From contig VKHO01000042.1 in the NCBI GenBank assembly GCA_011125455.1, forward strand, positions 103,463-167,462: a stretch of 64,000 nt of DNA, given 5' to 3'. Below the pieces are notes generated by a model. That model was not told the DNA's origin. It saw only the letters and a program-made list of their open reading frames with translations, and made no database searches. The DNA is from Chlamydiales bacterium STE3 (GTDB lineage: Bacteria; Chlamydiota; Chlamydiia; Chlamydiales; Parachlamydiaceae). The first letter of the stretch is position 1. Every line of letters begins with the position of its first letter. Shown here piece by piece: positions 42,736-51,883 of this stretch. Made by a program: the position numbers and the translations under genes.

Positions 42736-43728
42736 ATGGTAAATAACTTTCGCGCGAGAATTATTGGCTTAGGTTCCTACCTTCCTGACCAGGTTCTTTC
42801 TAATACAAATTTGGAAAAAATTGTTGAAACTACAGACGAATGGATAACAACTCGAACCGGTATAAAGGAAAGAAGGATTGCGCTTAGCGAGTGTACTTCT
42901 GATTTGGGGGCTAAGGCAGCTCAAGCTGCATTAATAGATGCAAATGTACAGTTAGAAGATGTGGATTTAATTCTTGTGGCAACTATGTCACCCGATTATA
43001 TCGCTCCTTCTACGGCTACAGTAATACAAGGGAAATTGGGGGCATTTCGTGCTGCTGCGTTTGATATCCAAGCCTCCTGCTCCGGCTATCTTTATGGGCT
43101 TTCTACTGCAAAAGCTTTTGTTGAGTCAGGTCTTTATCGGACAATTCTTTTTATAGCTGCAGAAAAGATGTCAGCATTTATCGATTACGAGGATCGCAAT
43201 ACTTGTGTCCTTTTTGGTGACGGAGCTGCAGCTGCAGTTGTTTCGGCCGAAGGTTCAGGTTTTGAAATCAGCTCGGTGTGCTTAGGCGCCGATGGAAGAT
43301 ATGTTGAAACGGGCTTGATACCAGCAGGAGGAGCCAAGTTCCCAGTGACTCAAGAAACGATAAAAGACCGTATGCACTATTTCAGAATGCAAGGAAAAGA
43401 GGTATTTAAACATGCTGTACGACATATGGAGCAAGTTGCGAAGGAATGTTTATTGAAAGCTCATGTAACAGAAAAGCAGATAGGCTGGATAATCCCTCAT
43501 CAGGCAAATGCTAGAATTATGGATGCTTTAGGTAAATGTTTTCCCAAAGAAGCCAAGATCTATCGTACCATTCACAAGTATGGAAATACCTCCGCATCCA
43601 GCATAGGCATTGCTTTAGATGAGCTCGTTAGAGAACATTCTCTTTCAAAACAGGAAAAGATATTAATTGTAGCATTTGGCGTGGGATTTACATGGGGTGC
43701 TACAGTGTTGTCGAAAATTGATGGATGA
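42736..43728 (+). CDS. fabH: 3-oxoacyl-ACP synthase III
   Basis: FabH starts fatty-acid synthesis by condensing acetyl-CoA with malonyl-ACP. The 330-residue protein begins with the RIIGLGSYLPDQVLSN motif and has the full catalytic triad: Cys in DIQASCSGYLYGL (near residue 115), His in WIIPHQANARI and Asn in KYGNTSASSIGIAL. The substrate-entry TTDEWITTRTGIKERR is conserved. It overlaps fabD slightly or abuts it, opening the fabH-fabD-fabG-acpP cluster, which is also contiguous in C. trachomatis as I recall. Confidence 0.97.
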   Translation: MVNNFRARIIGLGSYLPDQVLSNTNLEKIVETTDEWITTRTGIKERRIALSECTSDLGAKAAQAALIDANVQLEDVDLILVATMSPDYIAPSTATVIQGKLGAFRAAAFDIQASCSGYLYGLSTAKAFVESGLYRTILFIAAEKMSAFIDYEDRNTCVLFGDGAAAAVVSAEGSGFEISSVCLGADGRYVETGLIPAGGAKFPVTQETIKDRMHYFRMQGKEVFKHAVRHMEQVAKECLLKAHVTEKQIGWIIPHQANARIMDALGKCFPKEAKIYRTIHKYGNTSASSIGIALDELVREHSLSKQEKILIVAFGVGFTWGATVLSKIDG

Positions 43729-43732
43729 AAAA

Positions 43733-44683
43733 ATGGTTAAGTTTCAACGTGTTGCATTTATTTTTCCAGGGCAAGGATCCCAATATCCGGGAATGGCCAA
43801 AGACTTTTTTGAGAACTATAGTGAGGTTAGACATCTTTTTGAAGAAGCGGACGATATTCTGAAGCGCAAAATTTCTAATATTATCTTAAACGGACCAGAA
43901 GACCTTCTTACTCAGACTCGAAACAGCCAGGTGGGCATTTTCTTAACAAGTTTTGCCTTATTAAAGGTGTTGAAACACTCTTTTAACCATTTGAAGCCAT
44001 TTGCATGTGCCGGTTTAAGCCTCGGGGAATACACTGCTCTAACTGCAGCAGGGGTTCTTCCGTTCCAAAGTGCCCTAACCTTAGTTGAGAAACGAGGGCA
44101 GTTGATGAATGATGCTTGCGAACAAACTAAGGGAACGATGGCCGTAATAATGGGGCTGGATGGCTTCCAAGTAGAGCAAATGGTACAAGATGCTAACCTT
44201 CCAAATGACCTCTGGGCTGCTAACTTTAATTGCCCTGGACAAGTTGTGATTTCGGGAACAATGAAAGGCATTGCTGAGGGAGAGAAAAGAGCTAAGGAAC
44301 TTGGTGCGAAAAGAGTTTTACCTTTGCAAGTCTATGGTGCTTTTCATAGCGGTCTAATGCAATCAGCGGAAGAAAAGCTGCGTGAGGAGCTTTTGAAAGT
44401 TCAAATTGAAAAAAGCTCTATCAAAGTCTCTATGAATGTAACAGGGGATTTTGTGGAGCACCAAGAAGAAATACGCCGGGCACTCTCCATGCAAGTGACA
44501 CATCCAGTGAGATGGGAGCAGAACATCCGCTCATTAACGAAAGAAAATAGCGATTTGTTTATTGAGATTGGTCCAGGTAAAACACTTTCTGGTCTAAATA
44601 AACGCAATGGAGTTTTAGCTCCAACTTTAAACCTTGAAAAGATGACGGACTTAGATTTATTAGCTAAGGAGCTGAATGGATGA
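43733..44683 (+). CDS. fabD: Malonyl-CoA:ACP transacylase
   Basis: FabD loads malonate onto acyl carrier protein. I set the start at the ATG at 43733 (MVKFQRVAFIFPGQGSQ) with GGATGA upstream; an ATG at 43721 overlapping the fabH stop would add four residues. Motifs are FIFPGQGSQYPGMAKDF, the nucleophile elbow GLSLGEYTALTAAG, the KRGQLM Arg region and the His loop YGAFHSGLM. About 317 residues, normal for FabD. It overlaps fabG by four bases (ATGA). Confidence 0.96.
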   Translation: MVKFQRVAFIFPGQGSQYPGMAKDFFENYSEVRHLFEEADDILKRKISNIILNGPEDLLTQTRNSQVGIFLTSFALLKVLKHSFNHLKPFACAGLSLGEYTALTAAGVLPFQSALTLVEKRGQLMNDACEQTKGTMAVIMGLDGFQVEQMVQDANLPNDLWAANFNCPGQVVISGTMKGIAEGEKRAKELGAKRVLPLQVYGAFHSGLMQSAEEKLREELLKVQIEKSSIKVSMNVTGDFVEHQEEIRRALSMQVTHPVRWEQNIRSLTKENSDLFIEIGPGKTLSGLNKRNGVLAPTLNLEKMTDLDLLAKELNG

Positions 44684-45432
44684 ATCAAATGCTTAGGGGC
44701 AAAGTTGCCATTGTAACTGGTGGAACAAGTGGGATTGGATTTGCGATTGCTTCAACATTTGTTGAGCAAGGTGCTCGAGTCATAGTTTTAGGGACAAACT
44801 CTAGCAAAGGCCATCAATCTGCAGAGGAGATTAATTGTAAAAGTAATGTTTCTATGTGCACCTTTTATCAAGCTGACGTGAGTCGAACAGATGAGGTGGA
44901 TCACTGTTTAAAAGATGTTTTAGCTAACTTCTCTAAGGTCGACATTTTGGTTAACAATGCAGGAATTACGAGAGATCAGCTATTAATGAAAATGAATGAG
45001 CAGGACTGGGATGATGTGATGGCGGTGAATATTAAATCTTGCTACAACACATGCCATTTTTTAGCGAGGCCAATGTTAAAAGCAAGGTCTGGAAAAATTA
45101 TCAATATCTCTTCCGTTGTTGGTCTAACGGGGAATGCGGGGCAGGTAAATTATGCTGCTTCAAAAGGAGCAATGGTTGCCTTTTCAAAGGCATTGGCACT
45201 TGAATTTGCTCCGCGCAATATACTTGTAAATTGTATTGCTCCTGGATTTATAGAAACAAACATGACAAGTAGCTTGACAGAGGCCCAGAGAGAATCTATA
45301 CTCTCGAAGATTCCTCTTGGACGAATGGGGCTTGCACAAGAAGTTGCTAATGCAGCGCTTTTTTTAGCGACTGACTTATCAAGTTATATGACTGGACAAG
45401 TAATTACCGTCGATGGCGGAATGGTCATGTAA
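44680..45432 (+). CDS. fabG: 3-oxoacyl-ACP reductase
   Basis: FabG reduces 3-oxoacyl-ACP with NADPH in each elongation round. The 250-residue short-chain dehydrogenase shows TGGTSGIGFAIA, NNAGITRDQLLMKM (diagnostic for FabG), the catalytic Ser in NISSVVGLTG and Tyr-x3-Lys in VNYAASKGAM, and the C-terminal GQVITVDGGM. The ATG overlaps the fabD stop. An ATG three codons downstream is a possible alternative start. Confidence 0.97.
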   Translation: MNQMLRGKVAIVTGGTSGIGFAIASTFVEQGARVIVLGTNSSKGHQSAEEINCKSNVSMCTFYQADVSRTDEVDHCLKDVLANFSKVDILVNNAGITRDQLLMKMNEQDWDDVMAVNIKSCYNTCHFLARPMLKARSGKIINISSVVGLTGNAGQVNYAASKGAMVAFSKALALEFAPRNILVNCIAPGFIETNMTSSLTEAQRESILSKIPLGRMGLAQEVANAALFLATDLSSYMTGQVITVDGGMVM

Positions 45433-45479
45433 GTAAAATAAAAGCCATTAACTATTATAATTGAAAAGGAAAAGGTATC

Positions 45480-45716
45480 ATGTCTTTAGATCAAGAAGTC
45501 ATTGACATTGTCGTTGAACACTTAGGAGTAGACAAAGATGACGTTACTCCTTCAAAATCCTTTGTGGAAGATCTTGGTGCAGACTCATTGGATTTAACCG
45601 AGCTTATTATGACCTTTGAAGAGCGATTTGCCTGTGAAATTTTAGCAGAAGACGCTGAGGAATTAAAAACTGTTGGTGATGTAATCGCTTATATTCAAAA
45701 ACAGTCAAAAGCTTAA
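45480..45716 (+). CDS. acpP: Acyl carrier protein
   Basis: A 78-residue acidic four-helix protein that carries acyl chains on a phosphopantetheine arm. The attachment Ser is S36 in [10 protein letters not shown]. The arm is added by AcpS, encoded in this window at 50286-50654. An AAAGGAAAAGG site precedes the ATG. It ends the fab cluster and is followed by a hairpin that probably terminates transcription. Confidence 0.97.
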   Translation: MSLDQEVIDIVVEHLGVDKDDVTPSKSFVEDLGADSLDLTELIMTFEERFACEILAEDAEELKTVGDVIAYIQKQSKA

Positions 45717-45730
45717 TCATTTTTTGCTAG

Positions 45731-45761
45731 GAAAGGACAAGAATCCTGTTCAAGTCCTTTC
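45731..45761 (+). terminator. Hairpin after acpP
   Basis: GAAAGGAC at 45731-45738 pairs perfectly with GTCCTTTC at 45754-45761 across a 15-base loop, 15 bases after the acpP stop. The stem ends in CTTTCTT. The T-run is imperfect, but position and stem quality fit the end of the fab operon. Confidence 0.6.
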
Positions 45762-46296
45762 TTATGCAAATTCTTCTGCCTGAGCTGTCATTAAACCCTT
45801 AGTATACAAACAATCTTTGTAGATGGAGGTAGACTTTCTTACTTGGGGAAAAGAGACATTTCCTGTATCTCTCCACCAGATTGATTAACGGCAATCCCTA
45901 TTGCTCTCCTTTCTAAAATGAAGAAAATGAATGAGCAATAAGCAAACTGTAACAAGAATTTGCTTCTGTGATGAAAGCGTAAAACTTTTGGCTCCAATAA
46001 TATCCACTAATAAAGAATAGCAAGATTATTGCCTTGATTTCTGCGATGCCATATCTTGCAAGTTACCAAGCTATGCATTTTCTTTCCGCTGTTGTATAAA
46101 ATCCATTTCAAAAAATGCCAACTTGATTCATTTCTGCTTATGTCATTCCCTATTTTTATAGGGGAGATCATTTCCGCGGTTAGCTTTCACAATGTCTCTA
46201 TGTTTCTATGCCCGACACAAATGAGGGAAAGCTTTAAGGAAAAAATAGTCATATGTGGCATTCTTCCCAATTCACCTAAATAAGTCATAGTAGCAT
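45762..46296. other. Intergenic region without recognisable gene
   Basis: About 535 bases between the convergent acpP and a minus-strand hypothetical gene. A 75-codon plus-strand frame at 46056-46283 has no ribosome site and an atypical mix of Phe, Cys and Ser, so I do not call it. Minus-strand fragments are interrupted by stops and unrecognised. Confidence 0.5.
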
Positions 46297-46887
46297 TTAA
46301 TAAGGGTAAAGCTTTAATTTGAAATAAATTGTGCGCACTTTTTGAGAATTTATTTTTATTGCTTGCATGTTTTCCATGACACTTTTATGGATCTGGCCTT
46401 TGGTAGAGTCAACAATCCCTTTTTTGATTAATAATGATGATCGAAACTGATAATTGTCAAATTCAAGAAAAATCTTTCTTTCAAGCCTCGTTGCTTGTCT
46501 GTAGCAAAGTCTTGGATACAGAATTCCAAGAAAACATTTACCCACTAGTACCAGATTTAAAGCAGAAGAGAATACTGCAAATAATGCTTGATCTGCCATT
46601 TTGAAAACTTCAACCTTAACCATTTTCATAGTTTTTGCATTCCGCCTAATAGGGACAGATAAGGTATAGAAACATACTTTAAAAAGATATATAGCAGTGC
46701 AGCAGACAGCCAGGAAAGGGTCTGTAACCAATTTAAGGGCATAGATAACGGCATTGATCGAAGAATAGGATCTTCCTCCGTAGGAACAAAAAGAGACTTT
46801 CTCTAAACAAGGTTCTTGATGAATAATTGCTCGAATGGCGTGCCAGGTGACTGACTGTTCCCTCATTTCAAATAGAGTAGATGCCAT
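46297..46887 (-). CDS. Hypothetical membrane protein downstream of putP
   Basis: A 196-residue protein with a polar N-terminus (about 1-45), a long hydrophobic segment at about 46-78 (INAVIYALKLVTDPFLAVCC), a short charged loop and a second hydrophobic region at about 98-125 (ALFAVFSSALNLVLVGKCFL), followed by a basic soluble tail. Two paired hydrophobic zones resemble the layout of some chlamydial inclusion-membrane proteins, but the fit is loose. It starts two bases after the putP stop, so it is co-transcribed with the symporter. No family was recognised. Confidence 0.6.
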   Translation of the reverse strand: MASTLFEMREQSVTWHAIRAIIHQEPCLEKVSFCSYGGRSYSSINAVIYALKLVTDPFLAVCCTAIYLFKVCFYTLSVPIRRNAKTMKMVKVEVFKMADQALFAVFSSALNLVLVGKCFLGILYPRLCYRQATRLERKIFLEFDNYQFRSSLLIKKGIVDSTKGQIHKSVMENMQAIKINSQKVRTIYFKLKLYPY

Positions 46888-46889
46888 GA

Positions 46890-48332
46890 CTAATTTTGTG
46901 CTGTTTTATTCTTGAAACCATTTGTGATATAGGATACCAAATAAATACTTAGTAATCCCAGAAAGAATCCTGGAATCATTGCGGGGATGGTATAGTCAAT
47001 AATGTAGAAATTGATAAATGGCCAAGTTGCAGCTAGGGTGCCTCCTGTGATAATCCCTGCAATTGCTCCTTGACGATTCGCTTTTTTAAAATACAAAGAG
47101 GCAATAACGAGCGGTCCAAATGAACAACCTAATCCTGACCATGCGTAGAGTACCATTTCTAGAATGCTTGAGCTGCTATAGAAAGCGATCAACAATGAAG
47201 TTAGTGAAACAAGAATAACAGATGCCCTGGAAGCAACTAATAGCTCTTTCGGAGATGCATTTCTTTTAAAGAAACATTTATAAAGGTCTTCACTTAAAAC
47301 AGAGGCGCAGACCAAAATTTGGGAGTCCATTGTAGACATATTTGCAGCAATAACTCCGCAAAGAATAAAGCCTACAAATAGAGGGTGAAAAAGTAGTTTG
47401 ACTATTTCGACAAAGACAAGTTCTGGGTTTTGAAGTCCATTGGGAAATAGGCCGATTCCTAAAATTCCAATTGCTGCTGCAGCCCCGAGAGATATAATTT
47501 GCCAGCTCATTCCCAGAAATTTTGCTTTTCTAATTTCGCTTGGTGTCTTAATTCCCATGAATTTTGTCACAATATGTGGTTGCCCATAATAGCCGAGTCC
47601 CCACTCTAAGATGAGAAAAATGAGAGTCAGAGTTGAAGTAAATGTGAGGTCGGGAATTAAGCTTAAAGAGATGCCTTTTTCTTGTGCCACCTGAGAAATA
47701 AACTCAGAACTTGGCAGAGAGAAAAAAGCGTAAATCGCCGTTGCTATGAGGACGATAAGAAGGTAGATACCTTGGAAAAAATCGGTCCAAGCAACAGTGA
47801 CGAAGCCTCCAAAAAATGTATAGGCCATTACAACAAAGATGGCAATGGGCAAACCAACATACTGATTGATTCCAAAAAGTGAGCCAAATAAAAGGCCCAT
47901 TCCATAAAGGCCTGCAGCAAGGTAGGTGGTAAGAAATAGAACGGACATTAGGGCCGTTAAAATGCGAATAACACCGGTAGAATCAAAAAAACGTCTTTCA
48001 AAATAAGTCGAAAGCGTATAACTATTATATCTTTCTGTTTCAACCCGCAATTTTTCCGCGATGAATTGCCAATTTAGATACATTCCTCCGATCAAGCCGA
48101 GAGCAATCCAAAGGCCCGGTAAGCCCTTAATAAATAAGGCTGCCGGAAAAGCCATGAAAAGCCATGCACTCATATCGCTTGCATGTGCAGTGAGGGCTGT
48201 AAGCCAAAAATTCAGAGAGCGATTTCCCATGACAAAATCAGCGGAAGTTGTCTGTTTGCTGTGTGAGAATAAGCCAATTGCCAAGATGATTAAAAGGTAG
48301 GAGAAGAAAGCAATAAGAATCTGGGACTGCAT
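46890..48332 (-). CDS. putP: Sodium/proline symporter (SSS family)
   Basis: The start is the ATG at 48332 (MQSQILIAFFSYLL); an upstream in-frame start would add 17 polar residues. The roughly 480-residue protein has about 13 membrane helices. PutP-type motifs are ADFVMGNRSLNFWLTALTAH followed by ASDMSAWLFMAFP (the sodium site), the YNSYTLSTYFERRF motif, FGGFVTVAWTDFFQG and GVIAANMSTMDSQILV. Proline is the likely substrate, although other SSS substrates cannot be excluded. It may act both in amino-acid supply and osmoadaptation. Confidence 0.9.
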   Translation of the reverse strand: MQSQILIAFFSYLLIILAIGLFSHSKQTTSADFVMGNRSLNFWLTALTAHASDMSAWLFMAFPAALFIKGLPGLWIALGLIGGMYLNWQFIAEKLRVETERYNSYTLSTYFERRFFDSTGVIRILTALMSVLFLTTYLAAGLYGMGLLFGSLFGINQYVGLPIAIFVVMAYTFFGGFVTVAWTDFFQGIYLLIVLIATAIYAFFSLPSSEFISQVAQEKGISLSLIPDLTFTSTLTLIFLILEWGLGYYGQPHIVTKFMGIKTPSEIRKAKFLGMSWQIISLGAAAAIGILGIGLFPNGLQNPELVFVEIVKLLFHPLFVGFILCGVIAANMSTMDSQILVCASVLSEDLYKCFFKRNASPKELLVASRASVILVSLTSLLIAFYSSSSILEMVLYAWSGLGCSFGPLVIASLYFKKANRQGAIAGIITGGTLAATWPFINFYIIDYTIPAMIPGFFLGLLSIYLVSYITNGFKNKTAQN

Positions 48333-48518
48333 GGATGGCCTAACATTTTGATGGTACTGAAAAATTGTAAGAGCTCCTAACACTATCTCCTATGGAAGTG
48401 CGAAATGTCAAGATCAATCGTCCATGGGTATTAAAAGCGCAATAGCATTATAAGTTTTAATTAAATTATTGACCATAAAAGGCAAAAACTCAACACTTAC
48501 CCATTTAAGCGAGTTATT

Positions 48519-49466
48519 ATGAAAAACGCAAAAGTTGTAATTATTGGATCTGGACCTGCTGGCTACACAGCAGCAATTTATGCTGCACGGGCTAATTTAG
48601 AACCTGTGATGTTTGAGGGATTTTTTTCTGGACCAGCAGGTGGGCAATTGATATCCACAACCGAAGTAGAAAATTTTCCTGGTTTTCCTGAGGGAATTAC
48701 AGGGCCTGAACTAATGGAGAATTTTAGAAAGCAAGCTCTTCGCTTTAGTACGACTCTTTTAACCGATGATGTTGAACGTGTTGATTTAAGTTCTCGCCCT
48801 TTCAAAGTCTTTGGTAAGCAGTCAAGCTATACTGCAGAGGCGATTATCATTTCTACAGGAGCGACCGCAAAGCGGTTAGATATTCCAGGTGCAAATGATG
48901 GCGAATTTTGGCAAAAAGGGGTAACTGCTTGTGCTGTGTGTGACGGAGCTATGCCCATTTTTAGAGACAAAAACCTTTTTGTCATTGGAGGGGGTGATTC
49001 AGCAGTTGAAGAAGCCACTTTTCTGACCAAATTTGGGAAAAAGGTCTATATCGTTCATAGGAGAGATGAGTTAAGGGCTTCCAAAATTATGCAACAGCGC
49101 GCGTTTAGCAATCCGAAACTTGAGATTATTTGGGACAGCGCGATTACCTCGATTGAAGGCGACTCTGTTGTAAAAAATGTGAGGATTAAAAATTTAAAAA
49201 ATGGGGAAGAGTCCTTACATGAGGCAGGGGGTGTTTTCTTCGCTATTGGGCATACTCCTAACACAGCCTTTTTAGAGGGGCAACTTGATTTGCATGATAA
49301 TGGGTACATAAAAGTAACTCCCGGTGCTTGTAAAACAAGTGTTCCTGGTGTATTTGCTGCCGGAGATGTGCAGGATCACGTTTATAGACAGGCAATCACG
49401 GCGGCGGGATCAGGTTGTATGGCCGCTCTAGAAGCAGAACATTGGCTAACGGATCAAGGCATTTAA
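48519..49466 (+). CDS. trxB: Thioredoxin reductase
   Basis: TrxB transfers electrons from NADPH through FAD to thioredoxin. The 315-residue protein shows the FAD-binding [40 protein letters not shown], the redox pair in CAVCDGAMP (CxxC), the NADPH loop [19 protein letters not shown] and the C-terminal [20 protein letters not shown]. All are intact. An outer-membrane protein gene starts one base after its stop, and acpS lies just beyond; trxB and acpS are also neighbours in C. trachomatis as I recall. Confidence 0.97.
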   Translation: MKNAKVVIIGSGPAGYTAAIYAARANLEPVMFEGFFSGPAGGQLISTTEVENFPGFPEGITGPELMENFRKQALRFSTTLLTDDVERVDLSSRPFKVFGKQSSYTAEAIIISTGATAKRLDIPGANDGEFWQKGVTACAVCDGAMPIFRDKNLFVIGGGDSAVEEATFLTKFGKKVYIVHRRDELRASKIMQQRAFSNPKLEIIWDSAITSIEGDSVVKNVRIKNLKNGEESLHEAGGVFFAIGHTPNTAFLEGQLDLHDNGYIKVTPGACKTSVPGVFAAGDVQDHVYRQAITAAGSGCMAALEAEHWLTDQGI

Positions 49467-49467
49467 A

Positions 49468-50268
49468 ATGTCCTGTTGGAGAAGCCTCCTGACGGCATTT
49501 TTGTTGCCCATGGCAGTTCACGCTACAGAATTTGCTCCATGGTTTGGGAACCAGTATGAATTTGAAGGTGGCGTGTCAGCGATTTACCAAAAGTTTGATC
49601 GCATTAACTCTTCCTCTTATCGATCCGATGATGTCTTTCTTAACTTAAGCCTCTCCCTTTCTCCTGATCCAAATTGGAGTGGTGAAATAGAGCTTCTATT
49701 TGCTGACACGCGACACCGCAATCTTGGTTTCGACAGCGGGAAACTGACAGGACGTTATTTATTTTTAGATGATGTCTCTGGAGATCCTGTGAGTTTGACG
49801 TTCGGTATTTCCATGATTTTACCTATCCATCGCGCTTTAAGAGATCCAGGGTCATTTCATCATGGGATGATAGAGTCAGAAGTTCATTTAGCTATAGGAA
49901 AGGAGCTTGCATCTCACGATCAATGGGTAAAAAGACAGTTTGGAGTGATTGCTCTTGGAGCTGCGACACAAGGTGCTCCATGGCTTCGTGCCTGCTATTC
50001 GTGGGAAAAAAAGGTTTCTAACCGTTTTTCTTGGACAGCCTATTTGAATGGACTTTTTGGTTTTGGCAAGCGACGCTTAAATCTTAAGGGATTTAAGGGG
50101 TATGGCGCTATTGGCCATCGTTCAGTTGATCTTGGCCTTAAATTGAATTATCTCTTTGATTATAATGGAAGTCTGTCACTTGATTATGCCCGCAGAATCT
50201 ATGCGTGCAATTACCCGAAAAATGCGAATATTTTTCAATTAACTTATTTATATCCCTTTAGCCCCTGA
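49468..50268 (+). CDS. Putative outer-membrane beta-barrel protein
   Basis: The 266-residue protein has an N-terminal signal peptide (SLLTAFLLPMAVHA, cleavage near residue 19) and a mature part with many amphipathic strands of 8-11 residues alternating with Gly/Asn/Asp turns, for example VFLNLSLSLSPDPNWSGEIELLF in two short strands and HRSVDLGLKLNYLFDYNGSL. The last strand is IFQLTYLYPFSP. This layout suggests a small beta barrel. It is coupled to trxB with a one-base gap, and could be an oxidation-sensitive envelope protein, but no family is recognised. Confidence 0.65.
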   Translation: MSCWRSLLTAFLLPMAVHATEFAPWFGNQYEFEGGVSAIYQKFDRINSSSYRSDDVFLNLSLSLSPDPNWSGEIELLFADTRHRNLGFDSGKLTGRYLFLDDVSGDPVSLTFGISMILPIHRALRDPGSFHHGMIESEVHLAIGKELASHDQWVKRQFGVIALGAATQGAPWLRACYSWEKKVSNRFSWTAYLNGLFGFGKRRLNLKGFKGYGAIGHRSVDLGLKLNYLFDYNGSLSLDYARRIYACNYPKNANIFQLTYLYPFSP

Positions 50269-50285
50269 TTGTTTTAATCTAAAAG

Positions 50286-50654
50286 TTAATCCATTAAAAG
50301 AGCGACTGCTGTTGCATATTCTTTGCAATGGCTGATCGAGATGAGGATGTTAGGATTACCGAAATGTTCCATCACTGCGCTTGATAATAAAACGAGAGGG
50401 TTACCTCGTGGCCCATTTTGGATTGAGATATCGAGAAAAGATAATTCTTTACTAAAGCCAGTACCGAGAGCTTTCGCTACCGCTTCTTTTGCTGCAAATC
50501 GCCCCGCAAGACGTGCAGAAGGGTCTTGAAATTTGAGGCAGTAGGCCTGCTCTTCTGGCAAAAAAATGCGATCTAAAAACTTCTGACCATATTTTTCTAA
50601 ATTTGCTTTAATTCTACTAATTTCAATGATGTCGTTGCCAATATTAATTATCAC
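50286..50654 (-). CDS. acpS: Holo-[acyl-carrier-protein] synthase
   Basis: AcpS adds 4'-phosphopantetheine to the serine of acyl carrier protein. The 122-residue protein begins IGNDIIEISRIKANLEKYG with the magnesium-binding Asp, and has RLAGRFAAKEAVAKALGTGF with the catalytic Glu/Lys, and the C-terminal SISHCKEYATAVALL. It overlaps the PIN-TRAM gene upstream by four bases and is convergent with the outer-membrane protein gene. Confidence 0.96.
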   Translation of the reverse strand: MIINIGNDIIEISRIKANLEKYGQKFLDRIFLPEEQAYCLKFQDPSARLAGRFAAKEAVAKALGTGFSKELSFLDISIQNGPRGNPLVLLSSAVMEHFGNPNILISISHCKEYATAVALLMD

Positions 50655-51754
50655 AGGGCAAAATAATTTTTATGGGTGTTTTCGAGGTTTTTAACAGATT
50701 GCTGCAGTTCTTGCTCATTTAGAATAGTTTCTTCAGCAGCATTGCAAAAGATCATGCGCCCTGAAGAGGTATGTTTTACAGAAAGAACCTGGGTTTTGAT
50801 GACTTCACCAATGAATTCTGCGCCCCCATTCACTACAACCATCGTGCCGTCGTCTAAGTAGCCAACTCCTTGTCTCGGCTCTTTTCCATAGCGTTGGATT
50901 TTAATGCTAAGAAATTCTCCTGCTGTTGTAATTGGCTTTAAGGCATTAGATAGAAGGTTAATATTAATTACACGGGTACCTTCAATTTCTGAAATTTGCA
51001 CACGATTGATATCTGCTGTAATAATGTTAGCATCTAAAGCTCTTGCTAAACAGGTCAACTTGGTATGAACATCCTTGATGTCAGGAAAATCGTTATCGAC
51101 ATAGCGAAGTTCTAAATTGGGGATATTTTCTAGCTTTTTAATGACTTCCAAGCTTTTACGAGCTTTGATTTTAATAGATTCGTCATTGCTATCTGCCATT
51201 TGGTAAAGCTCCTTAAGAGCAAAACGAGGAAAAATGACGTGGTGGTCGAGAAGCCCGGATGTTGCCAGATCAATGATGCGAGGATCTGTTAAAATGGAAA
51301 TGTCTAATAAAATATCTCTCTTCTTTTGAAAGGAAGGTTTAAATTTAACAAATGGAATACTGAGATAGAGTTCGCTAGAGCCTCTAGTAGCCATGACCAT
51401 ACCTAAATAGCAAGTAAATAAAAAGACTGTGCCTTTGATCGCTATCAACGTTTCTTGAGATAGAGAAAAGCTTCCAAGGGTGAAAATGCTATTTAAAATT
51501 AGAAGAACTGCTTGCCCCATTAGGTAGCCAAAAAAAATTCCAAGTGTAATAAGATTAAAGGCACGCAAAGTAAAGCGTTTAAATAAAAGTTCACAGCTAA
51601 TTAGCAGTAAAGAGAACAACATGCCTATTGATGTGCCTATTAACAAATTAGCAATATTCGCTCCGCCTGGTAAAATAGCAATGGAATATGTCGTTAAAAT
51701 TAATACGCATAAGAGGAGAAATAAAATACGAGCAAAAGCGAGCGAAATATTCAT
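50651..51754 (-). CDS. Membrane PIN-TRAM domain protein (YacL-like)
   Basis: The 367-residue protein has four membrane helices in residues 1-120, a PIN nuclease domain at about 145-275 (ILLDISILTDPRIIDLATSG, HHVIFPRFALKELYQMADS, ALDANIITADINRVQ with acidic residues of the PIN site) and a C-terminal TRAM RNA-binding domain at about 280-350 (GVGYLDDGTMVVVNGGAEFI). This is the layout of B. subtilis YacL and other conserved 'integral membrane PIN/TRAM' proteins, whose substrate RNA is unknown. It overlaps acpS by four bases, indicating co-expression. Confidence 0.88.
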   Translation of the reverse strand: MNISLAFARILFLLLCVLILTTYSIAILPGGANIANLLIGTSIGMLFSLLLISCELLFKRFTLRAFNLITLGIFFGYLMGQAVLLILNSIFTLGSFSLSQETLIAIKGTVFLFTCYLGMVMATRGSSELYLSIPFVKFKPSFQKKRDILLDISILTDPRIIDLATSGLLDHHVIFPRFALKELYQMADSNDESIKIKARKSLEVIKKLENIPNLELRYVDNDFPDIKDVHTKLTCLARALDANIITADINRVQISEIEGTRVININLLSNALKPITTAGEFLSIKIQRYGKEPRQGVGYLDDGTMVVVNGGAEFIGEVIKTQVLSVKHTSSGRMIFCNAAEETILNEQELQQSVKNLENTHKNYFAL

Positions 51755-51883
51755 AACTATTTAACCTTGAATTCATTAACAAGTTAAAAAAGTTATACAG
51801 AAATTCTCGCATTCTTGTCTAGAAGATATTTCAATCCGCTGCTATAGGTAGAGTAGTAAGCACTTTTTTTAATACAGGTCATC

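Noticed and set aside
46056..46283. Plus-strand 75-codon frame after acpP.
   Set aside because: No start context, odd composition and no recognisable motif.
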